Source: Rugosimonospora acidiphila
GTDB taxonomy: Bacteria; Actinomycetota; Actinomycetes; Mycobacteriales; Micromonosporaceae
Direction: 5' to 3'
Length of the DNA: 64,000 nt
Assembly: GCF_039543385.1 (NCBI RefSeq)
Contig: NZ_BAABJQ010000002.1
Location: 434,001 to 498,000, forward strand
The notes beneath the pieces were generated by a model. That model did not search any database, was not told the origin of the DNA, and saw nothing but the letters and a program-made list of their open reading frames with translations. Shown in pieces: positions 17,639-26,115 of the stretch (the first letter of the stretch is position 1; the number at the start of each line of letters is the position of its first letter). The translations under genes and the position numbers were made by a program.

Positions 17639-20600
17639 TCAACATCCCGTCCGGGTCAGCGTGAGATTGGCGACGGTCGTACCGCCGGGCTGCACCTTGG
17701 CTGCCGACACCGTCGCCGGGAACCAACCCGAGGCCGCCGCGGTGATCGACAGCCTGCCGTTGGCCCGATCCAGCCACAGCGTGTACCGGCCCTCGGCGTC
17801 GGTCCGCAGCGTGTAGTCGCTGATTTTTCCGTCGACCGCCACCGTGACACCGGGCACCGGCGCGGAGCCTCCCCCGCAGGCGGCACCGGAGACGACGCCG
17901 GTGAGTTTGCCCCAGGTCGTCGGTGGAGTGACCGAGAAGGTCACGCCCACCCTGCCGGTCGCATAGGGCGTGTCGCCCCGCACGTCGAGCTCGGCGCTGT
18001 TGGTGCCCGGCTGGTCCAGCGCGGTCGCGCTCAACGCCACCGTCACCTGCGCGCTGGCCCCCGGCGCCAGCGTGGTGCCGCTTGCCGATGCCGACAGCCA
18101 CGGCACCGGATCGGCCGTGTCGCAGGCGGCGTAGCCCGGCAGCAGCTGGGCGAACTTGGTCGGCGCCTTCGTGGCGTCCAGCCCGCCGACCGTGTAGAGG
18201 CCGCACGCGCTGGCCGAGCCGTACACCGCCTGGTTGGCGTTCGGTAGCGCGGTCCAGGTGTTCGTGTCCGGATGGAACGCGAAGCCCCGGTTCGTCACCA
18301 CGGTGCTGTTCGACGTCACGCCGCCGGACACCATCAGGGCGCCGTCGGCCACGGTGTACCCCATCCCCCACAGGTCGATCGGGAGGTTGGCCTGCTGGGT
18401 CCAGACGTTCTTCGCCGGGTCGTAGCTGTACGCGCTGGTGCCCGTGCTGCCCCCGCCGTCCGATTCCCCGCCGGCGCAGTACAGCTTCCCGGCGATGCCG
18501 CCGCAGGCCAGCCAGGACGCGTTCACCGGATAGTTCGCCAGCGTGCTCCATGTGCCGGCCACCGGATCGAAGCGCTGCACGAACTTCTTGCCGCACGAGG
18601 CCTGGCAGCCACCGACCAGGTACAACTGGCCGCCGACCACCGCCGTTCCGGCCGCGGCGACCGGGTTCGGCATCGCCGGACCCGAGGTCCAGGAATTGCT
18701 CTGCGGGTCGTAGATGTCCATGTCACCCCGTACCTCGCTGGTCTCCGACCAGCCACCGGCCACATAGAACCTGCTGCCGATGAAGCCCGCCGAAGGGGTC
18801 GCCCGCGCGTGCGGCATGTCCGCGATCGCCGTCCACGCGCCGGTGGACGGGTCCAGCGCGTAGCCGCTGCGCGTGGTGCCGAGAAGCGAGTCACCGCCCA
18901 CCACGTACACGGTGCCGTCGTGGTAGCCCGCCGCGCCGTCGCCGATCGCGCTCGGGTAGTCGGCGACGCTGGTCCACGGCGGCGCGGCCGGGGACGCCAC
19001 CGCGGAGCCGGTCGCGCCGGAGGCTGCCCGTGCCGTGAGCCGGGCCGGTGCGTGCGGCGAGAAGTTTCCGTGCACCGCCTGCACCGCAGCACCGCCGCCG
19101 GTCACCATCGGCGTCGTGCCCACCGGCGCCTCCGACAGGTCGAACGTTGCCGGGGCGGTGCCGTTGTTGGTGACCGTGACCGTCCTGGTCGCCGACCCGC
19201 CGAGCGGCGCGGTCGCGCTCACCCCGGACTGCGCGATCGACAATCGGCCCGCCGCGAGCGAGAAGTCCAGGACGTTGATGGCGTTGGCCGTGACGGCCGC
19301 GGTCTGCGTCCGCGTCTGGTACCGGGTCAGGGAAGCGCCGAACGACTGTGACCCGGGCGCCGAGAACCGCCAGTACGAGCCGTCGGCGGCCGACGCCGTG
19401 GCGCTGGAGGTGCCGCCGGTGAAGGTCGCGCCGGCCAGCGTCGAGCCGGTGTTCCGGTCGCGGACGTGGCCCAGCACCAGGCCGCCGGCCTGCGGGGTGC
19501 ACACCCGGTCACCGACGATCACGTTGTCCACCTGCCACCACAGGTCCGCACCCGCCGTGTAGTGGAAGCGCACCTCGACGCCGGGGTGGCCCGCCGCCGC
19601 GGGAATCGGCACGGTGACCTGCGACCTGGTGAGGTTGGTGGCGGCGGCCCGCCACGCGTTGGTCCAGGTGGTGCCGCCGTCGACGGAGTAGTCCACCTCG
19701 GCGACCGCGCTGCCCTGGGTCTCGTAGTCGGTGTTGAACCACACCGCCGGACTGGTGGTGCCGCTCAGGTCCAACGGTGGCGAGACGAGCGACGTGTCCT
19801 GGTGGTCATCGCCGTAACCGAGGGAGTACACCCCGGCGTATCCGCCGCTGCTGCCCGTCTGGTTGCCGTTTCCGGTGGGGTCACCGAACTGCCAGACCTC
19901 GGCGTTCCCGGCGTTGTCCCGCACGCTCCAGCCGGCCGGCACAGCTGATCCGTCGAAGGTCTGCTGCGCGATGGTGCGGGTGGTCCCGGCCTGGTAGCCC
20001 GGCGCGGTGCACGCGTACCGGTCGATCGGCACGCTGAAGTCTCGGGTGAGGTCCGAGGTGCCCACGGCCACGGACGCCGTCTGCGTGGTCATTCCGGGGT
20101 AATCACCCGCGACGCTGACCTGGTATGCGGCGCCGACCGGCAGCGACACCGAGTAGTGCCCGGTGACCGGGTCGGTGTGGAACGTGCCGTCCGGCATGCC
20201 CGCCACGGTGAGCGTCGCGGCCAGCGGCCAGCCGTGGTCGGCGCCCTCGCTCACGGTGCCGCTGAGGTTCACCCGGGGCTGGGCGTCGAGCGCGAAGTTC
20301 CGCGAGGTGGTCGCACCGTCGGTGACGGTCAGGGTCGCGTGCTGGGTGTCGTAGCCGAACCGGGTCGCGCTGACGTCGTAGCTGCCGACCGGCACCGTGA
20401 GGTCGTAGTGCCCGTGCACGTCGGTGGTGCCCTGCGCCTTTCCGGCGGACACCGTGGCGCCGCTGATCGGCGCACTGGTCGCGGCGTCGGTGACGGTACC
20501 GGCCAGCTCGCCGTGCGGGCCGAGCGCCTTGAACGCGGTGATGCCATTCGGGGTGCCCAGCCCCGTCGGCCCGTCGTAGCCGGGACCGGCCGTGCACAGG

Positions 20601-21727
20601 TACGACGGGTCGCAGTTGCCGTTGTTGCCCTGGGTCACGTCGTTCAACGCGCCGCTCTGCTCGTACGCGTAGGACACCGGGTACTCGCCCGAGCCGGGCT
20701 TGCCGGCCAGTGCGTACACGCCGGCGATCAGCGGCGCGGCCAGGCTGGTGCCGCCCGATGTGAGCCAGCCCGACTGCTGGAACGAGTCATAGACGGCAAG
20801 GGGCGTGTCCGGGTCCGCGACCGCCGACACGTCGGCGATCGAGCGCGTGGAGCAGCCTGTGTCGCTCTGCCAGGCCGGCTTGGGGTCGTACTGCGAGCAG
20901 CCGCTGCCCGGACCGCCGCCGTGGCTGTCCCACACCGATTCGCTCCAACCCCGGCTGGTGCCCGAATCGCGTACCAGCGACGTGCCGCCGACCGACGTGA
21001 CGTACGGCGACGCGGCCGGGTACTGCGGGCCGTAGCGGGCGTCACCGGAACTGGCCACGATCGCCGTGCCCGGGTGGTCGAAGTACTGCGCGTCGTCGTC
21101 CCGTTGCGTCGGGTCCTCCGGGCCGCCGTAGGAGTTCGACACGACCTGCGCGCCCTGCGCCACCGCCTGGTCGACCGAGGCACCGAGGTTGTTCAGGTAG
21201 TTGTCGTCGGATTCGACCAGCAGCAGGTGGCAGTCCGGGCAGACCGCCGACACGGCGTCGAGGTCCAGCGAGATCTCCACCGCCCAGCTCGCGTCCGCCG
21301 GCGGGTAGGTGGTGCCGCCCCGCTGGTCGATCTTGCGGAAGCAGCCGTTCGCCGTGGTGCACGCCGGCAGCCCGTACTGCGCGCGCCAGGTGGCGAGGTC
21401 GGCCTCGGCCGTCGGGTCGTCGAAGGCGTCGACGAGCGCGACGGTCATACCATCGCCGCCCGTCGCCGGCAGGTTGTAGGCGGCGCGGATGTCGCTCGGC
21501 CCGTAGCCGTCCGGAGTCGCCTCGGCTGCCTTGGCCGTTTTACCGGTGCGCACCCGCAGCACCGACATGCACTGCATCTGCCCCTTCTCCGTAGGTGCGG
21601 CGCAGACCTGCTTGGTCTGCCCGTCCGCCGACGGCGTGGGCGCCGGTGCCGCGAGCGCGACACCCGGGACGGCGGCAACGGTCAGGGCCACAACGGTCAG
21701 GGCGACGGTCATACCCGCAAGACGCAT
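17639..21727 (-). CDS. Secreted S53 sedolisin-family protease fused to a Kelch/carboxypeptidase-regulatory module
   Basis: Secreted multidomain protease of about 1,362 residues. A Sec signal peptide ends near residue 27. The S53 catalytic domain spans about 75-415. Its expected residues are Glu151 and Asp155 in WAVEISLDLD, oxyanion Asp229 in VASSGD, and nucleophile Ser328 in SGGTSLAAP; the family's calcium-site region near GLGTPNG is also present. There is no large pro-kumamolisin prodomain, only about 70 residues. After it come two carboxypeptidase-regulatory-like domains, a MAM-like domain (TSLVSPPLDLS), a further beta domain, an Ig-like segment, about five Kelch blades (about 950-1240) and C-terminal beta domains. 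The C-terminal two thirds are paralogous to the next gene. A divergent LAL regulator begins 63 nt away and is the likely controller. Confidence 0.9.
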   Translation of the reverse strand: MRLAGMTVALTVVALTVAAVPGVALAAPAPTPSADGQTKQVCAAPTEKGQMQCMSVLRVRTGKTAKAAEATPDGYGPSDIRAAYNLPATGGDGMTVALVDAFDDPTAEADLATWRAQYGLPACTTANGCFRKIDQRGGTTYPPADASWAVEISLDLDAVSAVCPDCHLLLVESDDNYLNNLGASVDQAVAQGAQVVSNSYGGPEDPTQRDDDAQYFDHPGTAIVASSGDARYGPQYPAASPYVTSVGGTSLVRDSGTSRGWSESVWDSHGGGPGSGCSQYDPKPAWQSDTGCSTRSIADVSAVADPDTPLAVYDSFQQSGWLTSGGTSLAAPLIAGVYALAGKPGSGEYPVSYAYEQSGALNDVTQGNNGNCDPSYLCTAGPGYDGPTGLGTPNGITAFKALGPHGELAGTVTDAATSAPISGATVSAGKAQGTTDVHGHYDLTVPVGSYDVSATRFGYDTQHATLTVTDGATTSRNFALDAQPRVNLSGTVSEGADHGWPLAATLTVAGMPDGTFHTDPVTGHYSVSLPVGAAYQVSVAGDYPGMTTQTASVAVGTSDLTRDFSVPIDRYACTAPGYQAGTTRTIAQQTFDGSAVPAGWSVRDNAGNAEVWQFGDPTGNGNQTGSSGGYAGVYSLGYGDDHQDTSLVSPPLDLSGTTSPAVWFNTDYETQGSAVAEVDYSVDGGTTWTNAWRAAATNLTRSQVTVPIPAAAGHPGVEVRFHYTAGADLWWQVDNVIVGDRVCTPQAGGLVLGHVRDRNTGSTLAGATFTGGTSSATASAADGSYWRFSAPGSQSFGASLTRYQTRTQTAAVTANAINVLDFSLAAGRLSIAQSGVSATAPLGGSATRTVTVTNNGTAPATFDLSEAPVGTTPMVTGGGAAVQAVHGNFSPHAPARLTARAASGATGSAVASPAAPPWTSVADYPSAIGDGAAGYHDGTVYVVGGDSLLGTTRSGYALDPSTGAWTAIADMPHARATPSAGFIGSRFYVAGGWSETSEVRGDMDIYDPQSNSWTSGPAMPNPVAAAGTAVVGGQLYLVGGCQASCGKKFVQRFDPVAGTWSTLANYPVNASWLACGGIAGKLYCAGGESDGGGSTGTSAYSYDPAKNVWTQQANLPIDLWGMGYTVADGALMVSGGVTSNSTVVTNRGFAFHPDTNTWTALPNANQAVYGSASACGLYTVGGLDATKAPTKFAQLLPGYAACDTADPVPWLSASASGTTLAPGASAQVTVALSATALDQPGTNSAELDVRGDTPYATGRVGVTFSVTPPTTWGKLTGVVSGAACGGGSAPVPGVTVAVDGKISDYTLRTDAEGRYTLWLDRANGRLSITAAASGWFPATVSAAKVQPGGTTVANLTLTRTGC

Positions 21728-21790
21728 GGGAGCTACTGGATCACGATAGTCAAATGCGATGATCCGTAGGGAGTACTGATTTTTGACAGC

Positions 21791-24595
21791 ATGGAGGAGC
21801 TGGTGCGGCAGGGCCCCTTACCTGGATTCGTCGGCAGATCCGGTGAGCTGGGCGCGTTGCGGGAGGCTCTGAGGTCCGCTCCGGCGATCGTGGTGGTGGA
21901 CGGCGAGGCGGGGGTCGGCAAGAGCCGGCTGGTCATCGAGGCACTCGCCGGGCTGCGCGGCGTACGGCAGTTGCGGGGCGGCTGCGAGCCGGTGCAGGAG
22001 CCCTTCCCGCTCGGGCCGGTGCTCGACGCCGTGCGCGAGCATGCCCTCCGCTCGCCGCTGCCCGGACCGCTGAGCCCGGTCGTCGGCGCGCTCGTGCCGT
22101 ACCTGCCCGAGATCGCCGCCGCGCTGCCGCCGGCCCCGCCGCCGCTCGGCGACCCCACGGCCGAGCGGCACCGCCTCTTCCGGGCCGTACTCGCCGTGCT
22201 CGACGACCTCGGCCCGGCCGTCCTCGTCCTGGAGGACGTGCACTGGGCCGACGCCGGCACCTGCGAGTTCGTCGCGTTCCTGGCCGCCCGGGTGCCGGCG
22301 CGGCTGGCCGTCGTGCTGACTCTGCGCAGCGAGGACAGCGCGCAGCTGCCGATCTGGGAGGCGCTGGCCCGGGCTGGCGCGTCGAGGCGGATCAGCCTGG
22401 AGCCGCTGCCGCCGGCTCAGGCCGGCGAACTGGCCCGTCAGCTGCTCGGCTCGGCCGAGCTGCCCCACGGATTCGTGACCTCCCTCGTCGAGGCCACGGC
22501 GGGCATCCCCTTCCTGATCGAGGAGGTGGTGCGTACCGCGTCCGACCTTTCGGCGGGCTTGCCGGTGCCGACCGCGCTGCGCGACCTGCTGCGTGCCCGC
22601 TGGTCGACGCTGGACGACGACGCCCGCGAGGTGCTCAGTGCCGCCGCCGTGCTGGGCACCACGCCGGACGAGGCGCTACTGACCCGGCTGGTCGGCGATC
22701 CGGCCCGGGTGGCCCGTGCGCTGAGTCGCGGACTGGCCGCCGGGTTGCTGCACGAGCAGGACGGGCAGTGCCGGTTCCGCCATGCGTTGGCCTGGCAGGT
22801 CATTCACGAGGGGCTACCGACGCCCATCCGCCGGTGGCTGCACCTGCAGGCGGCTCGGCTGCTCGACGAGGACGACGGGCCGCGACCGGTCGCCCGGCTG
22901 GCCCACCACTACCGGCAGGCCGGCGCCACGACGCAGTTCGTGCGCAGCGCGGAGGCGGCGGCCGACCTGGCCACGTCGCACGGCGACGACGCCACCGCGG
23001 CGCAATTCCTGGTGCCGGCCGTGCAGGTGCCGGCCCTGCCGAGCGCCGACCGGGCGCGACTGGCCGGCAAGCTCGCCCGCGCGGCGGTGGACGGTCTGGC
23101 CCACTCGGTCGCCGTCCCGGTGCTGACCGACCTGCTGGTCGACGACGAGCTACCCACCGTGGTGCGCGGCGAACTGCGGTTCATGCTGGGTCGGTTGCTG
23201 CGCCAGCAGGGCGAGGCCGAGCAGGGCTACCGCGAACTCGAGCGGTCCGTGGACGAGCTGGCCGACCGGCCCGACCTGATGGCCAGGGCGCTGGCCATTC
23301 TCGCCGTACCGGACCTGGTGGTGGACCGCCCGGTGTCGGTGCACGTGGCCCGGGGAGCGCAAGCGCACGCCCTGGCCAGCGGCGACCCGCGCGTCGCGGT
23401 CGCGGTCGGCATCGCCCGTACGTCGTTGGCGATCGAACTCGGCGACCCGTCCGGCTGGCCGCTCGTCGACGCGCTGCGCCGCGATCCCGCGCTACTCGGC
23501 AATCCCCGTGAGCATGCCCGCGCCTGCATCAACTGGGCGCAGGCCGCCCTTCACGTGGGCGACGTGGCCCGCGCCGAGTTACTGCTGGCCGAGAGCCGCA
23601 GGGCCGTCGACGAGGTGGCCTATCTGCGCTTCGCGGGGCTCGTCGACCTCATCGAGGCCTGGGTCGATCTGAGCGCCGGACGCTGGGACGGCCTTATCGA
23701 CCGGGCGCGCGCTCTGGTAGGTACCCCCCGCGAGTTCACCGCCGCGGCGCTCGATGCCCGCCTCTTGCTCGCGTCCGTGCTCTGTCTGGCCGGCGATCTC
23801 GACGAGGCCGAACCGCTGCTGCGCGACGTGATCGCCGATGCCGCCCGGGTCGGAGCGTTCCGGCCGCTCGTCCCGGCCCGCACCCAACTGGCCAGGATGC
23901 TGCTCGACCGGGGCCAGCCGCGGGCGGCGGCCGATGAGGCGGCCCGGGTCCTGCGGATCGTGCGGATCAAACAGCTGTGGCCGAGCGCGGCCGACGCCAC
24001 GCTGTGCCTGGTCGACGCGCTGATTCGCTTGGGCCGCCCCGACGACGCACGACCGGCGGTCGACGAGCTGACGGTCGCCCTGCGCGACACCGACGCGCCA
24101 GCGGCGCACGCCCGGCTGGTTCAGTGCCGGGCCGAGCTGACCAGCGACGGAAGGCTGTTCGACGACGCCCGCCGCCGGTTCACCGAGCTCGGGCTGCGTT
24201 ACGAACAGGCCGACGCCGAGGCGCGGCTGGGCCGTCATCTGGCCACCCGGGGCGATTCGGCCGCGCCCCAATGGCTGGAACAGGCACTGCGCTCGTTCGA
24301 CGCCCTGGGAGCCCTCGGCGGCATCGCCGAGGTGCGCCGGACGATGCGTGGGCTCGGAATTTCGGTGCCCTACCCGTGGCGGGGCGGGCGGCAGTCGTAC
24401 GGTGCGCGACTGTCCCCGCGCGAACGCGAGGTGGCGGCCCTGGCCGCATCGGGCACGACCAACCGGGAGATCGCGGAGCGTCTGTTCCTGTCGCAACGCA
24501 CGGTCGAGAGCCACGTGGCCAGCGCACTGCGCAAGCTGGGCGGGCGCTCGCGCCGCGAGCTGGCGACGTTGCTGAAGCTCGCCGGCAACACCTGA
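21791..24595 (+). CDS. LuxR-family (LAL) ATPase transcriptional regulator
   Basis: Large ATP-binding LuxR-type regulator, about 934 residues, within the usual 850-1,000 range. Walker A GEAGVGKS lies near residue 38 and a Walker B-like LVLEDVHWAD near 145. A long helical TPR-like middle is rich in RAR and LLAES patterns. A C-terminal LuxR helix-turn-helix covers about 870-930 (LSPREREVAALAASG, then TNREIAERLFLSQRTVESHV). It is divergent from the S53 protease gene with only a 63-nt gap, so it probably controls that pair and perhaps itself. No strong ribosome binding site precedes the ATG at 21791, and a leaderless transcript is possible. The signal it senses is unknown. Confidence 0.92.
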   Translation: MEELVRQGPLPGFVGRSGELGALREALRSAPAIVVVDGEAGVGKSRLVIEALAGLRGVRQLRGGCEPVQEPFPLGPVLDAVREHALRSPLPGPLSPVVGALVPYLPEIAAALPPAPPPLGDPTAERHRLFRAVLAVLDDLGPAVLVLEDVHWADAGTCEFVAFLAARVPARLAVVLTLRSEDSAQLPIWEALARAGASRRISLEPLPPAQAGELARQLLGSAELPHGFVTSLVEATAGIPFLIEEVVRTASDLSAGLPVPTALRDLLRARWSTLDDDAREVLSAAAVLGTTPDEALLTRLVGDPARVARALSRGLAAGLLHEQDGQCRFRHALAWQVIHEGLPTPIRRWLHLQAARLLDEDDGPRPVARLAHHYRQAGATTQFVRSAEAAADLATSHGDDATAAQFLVPAVQVPALPSADRARLAGKLARAAVDGLAHSVAVPVLTDLLVDDELPTVVRGELRFMLGRLLRQQGEAEQGYRELERSVDELADRPDLMARALAILAVPDLVVDRPVSVHVARGAQAHALASGDPRVAVAVGIARTSLAIELGDPSGWPLVDALRRDPALLGNPREHARACINWAQAALHVGDVARAELLLAESRRAVDEVAYLRFAGLVDLIEAWVDLSAGRWDGLIDRARALVGTPREFTAAALDARLLLASVLCLAGDLDEAEPLLRDVIADAARVGAFRPLVPARTQLARMLLDRGQPRAAADEAARVLRIVRIKQLWPSAADATLCLVDALIRLGRPDDARPAVDELTVALRDTDAPAAHARLVQCRAELTSDGRLFDDARRRFTELGLRYEQADAEARLGRHLATRGDSAAPQWLEQALRSFDALGALGGIAEVRRTMRGLGISVPYPWRGGRQSYGARLSPREREVAALAASGTTNREIAERLFLSQRTVESHVASALRKLGGRSRRELATLLKLAGNT

Positions 24596-24676
24596 ACGGA
24601 GAGCGCGCTGCGTTGGTTCCCATCGCCACGTTGACCCGGCTCGGATCAGCGGCGAGATCCCGCTTGAGGCCCCACG

Positions 24677-25210
24677 TTAGGCCAGCTCCTCTTCGAGCTC
24701 GGCAATGACCTTGCGCAGCCACTGCATGTCACTCTTCTTCGTCACGGCGGCGAGGGAGAGCATGCCCTTGCGGAATCGGTCGGTCATCTCGGCGGAGCGT
24801 AGTGGGCGACCGTCGTCGTAGAAGTAGCTGGCGGGCTTCTCGTAGAAGTCCAGCCGGCGTTTCAGCACCCGCAGTTGGCTGTCGGGCTCTGGCAGATGGC
24901 CGAGGAAGGCGAGAAGGATCATGAATGAGTTGCGATCGGTGATCTCGACGTCGGCGGGATCCGCGAGCCGGCGCAGAAGTTCCTGGTGACCGGAGTCGGT
25001 GAGGTCGAACATTTGCCGCGGGGTCGCGCCGCGGCCGGGCAGGTCCTCGCGGACGACCAGGCCCGCGTCGCGCAGCCGGTTCAGGGCCGGATAGAGGGCT
25101 CCGTCGCTGAGCGGACGGATGTGCCCGGATAGCCCGGAGATGCGCTCACGCAGCTTGCTGGCGTGCAGAGGTCCTTCCGCCAGAAATCCCAGGATGCTCA
25201 GTGTGAGCAT
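24677..25210 (-). CDS. PadR-family transcriptional regulator
   Basis: Winged-helix regulator of about 177 residues. The N-terminal PadR fold is clear: ILGFLAEGPLHASKLRERI, then LSDGALYPALNRLRDAGLV and RQMFDLTDSGHQEL. A C-terminal Vir-like helical dimerisation domain follows (VLKRRLDFYEKPASYFYDDG). The ATG at 25210 has GGGAGG 6 nt upstream. It is divergent from an alpha/beta-hydrolase gene, with a tandem palindromic repeat in the 100-nt gap. PadR proteins commonly repress such divergent partners and release DNA when a small aromatic or drug-like ligand binds, so the hydrolase is the probable target. Confidence 0.92.
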   Translation of the reverse strand: MLTLSILGFLAEGPLHASKLRERISGLSGHIRPLSDGALYPALNRLRDAGLVVREDLPGRGATPRQMFDLTDSGHQELLRRLADPADVEITDRNSFMILLAFLGHLPEPDSQLRVLKRRLDFYEKPASYFYDDGRPLRSAEMTDRFRKGMLSLAAVTKKSDMQWLRKVIAELEEELA

Positions 25211-25257
25211 CGCCACCTCCCTCGCAGACGTTTTTCGGTACCAACGTCGAGTGTATC

Positions 25258-25281
25258 CTCGAATCGAGTCCTCGAATCGAG
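25258..25281. promoter_or_regulatory. Tandem palindromic operator between padR-type gene and hydrolase
   Basis: Two copies of CTCGAATCGAG (25258-25268 and 25271-25281), each a palindrome about a central base, repeated at 13-nt period. They lie in the divergent gap 48 nt from the PadR start and 30 nt from the hydrolase start. This is the best PadR-site candidate here. Confidence 0.65.
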
Positions 25282-25310
25282 GAGTACCCTTCAAACCAGG
25301 GAGTTGCGGC

Positions 25311-25994
25311 GTGGCGACATTTGTGCTCGTACCCGGCGGCTGGCATGGCGGTTGGTCGTACCGCCCGATCGCACAGGCCCTTCGGCAGCGCGGCCACGAC
25401 GCGTACCCGGTCACGCTCACCGGCCTGGGCGACCGGGCGCACCTGCGGGCGGCCGTCGCGAATCTGGACACTCACATCCAGGATGTCGTCAGTGTCCTGG
25501 AGACCGAGCGCATCACCGACGCGGTGCTTGTCGGGCACAGCTATGCCGGGATGGTCATCACCGGGGTCGCGGACCGCTGCCCAGACCGCATCGGGCGCCT
25601 GGTCTACAGCGACGCCTACGTGCCAGCCGACGGCGACTCCATGTGGGACCTGACCACTCCGGCGTTTCGCCAGTTGTTCCTCGAGAATGCGACCGCGGAC
25701 GGCTTCCGGGTCGCGCCCCCGCCCGGTCTTGACCCGAGGACCGCGGCGCATCCGCTCCCCTCCTTCCTGCAGAAGCTCCGCCTCTCCGGAGCGCCCAGCC
25801 GCGTGCGTCGCCGCGACTACCTCTACCTGAGCGGCTGGCAGGGCAGCCCCTTCGCGGGGGTGTACGAGCGGCTGTCCCGGGACCCGGCTTGGCACACGCA
25901 CCGCCTGCCGACCGGCCACAACGTGGTCGCCGAGGCACCGGACAAGCTGCTGGAGATTCTGCTTCAGGGTGGCGGAGTGGCGGCACGCCCTTGA
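25311..25994 (+). CDS. Alpha/beta-fold hydrolase
   Basis: Small cytosolic alpha/beta hydrolase of about 227 residues, of the esterase/MenH-like salicylate-esterase type. The oxyanion loop VPGGWHGGWSY lies near the N-terminus. The nucleophile elbow VGHSYAGM places Ser near residue 80. The C-terminal His is probably in LPTGHNVVAEAP. A GTG start at 25311 is preceded by AGGGAG; the open frame extends upstream but only into the promoter. It is divergently paired with a PadR regulator, so it is likely induced by an aromatic or ester compound that the enzyme degrades. The substrate is not inferable. Ordinary length for the family. Confidence 0.88.
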   Translation: MATFVLVPGGWHGGWSYRPIAQALRQRGHDAYPVTLTGLGDRAHLRAAVANLDTHIQDVVSVLETERITDAVLVGHSYAGMVITGVADRCPDRIGRLVYSDAYVPADGDSMWDLTTPAFRQLFLENATADGFRVAPPPGLDPRTAAHPLPSFLQKLRLSGAPSRVRRRDYLYLSGWQGSPFAGVYERLSRDPAWHTHRLPTGHNVVAEAPDKLLEILLQGGGVAARP

Positions 25995-26047
25995 CCTGCG
26001 CACCCTGCACTGACCGCAGCCGGCGGCACCGGCATTCCGGCTCGGCC

Positions 26048-26092
26048 GGGCGCGTGTCCGCCGGTCGATCGGTCGCCGACGGACGCGCGCCC
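26048..26092. terminator. Bidirectional hairpin between convergent genes
   Basis: GGGCGCGTGTCCG pairs with CGGACGCGCGCCC (one G-T pair) around a 19-nt inner segment. It lies between the hydrolase stop and the convergent membrane protein stop. Confidence 0.65.
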
Positions 26093-26115
26093 GGGGGGTA
26101 TCGGGTGCCGGTCGA

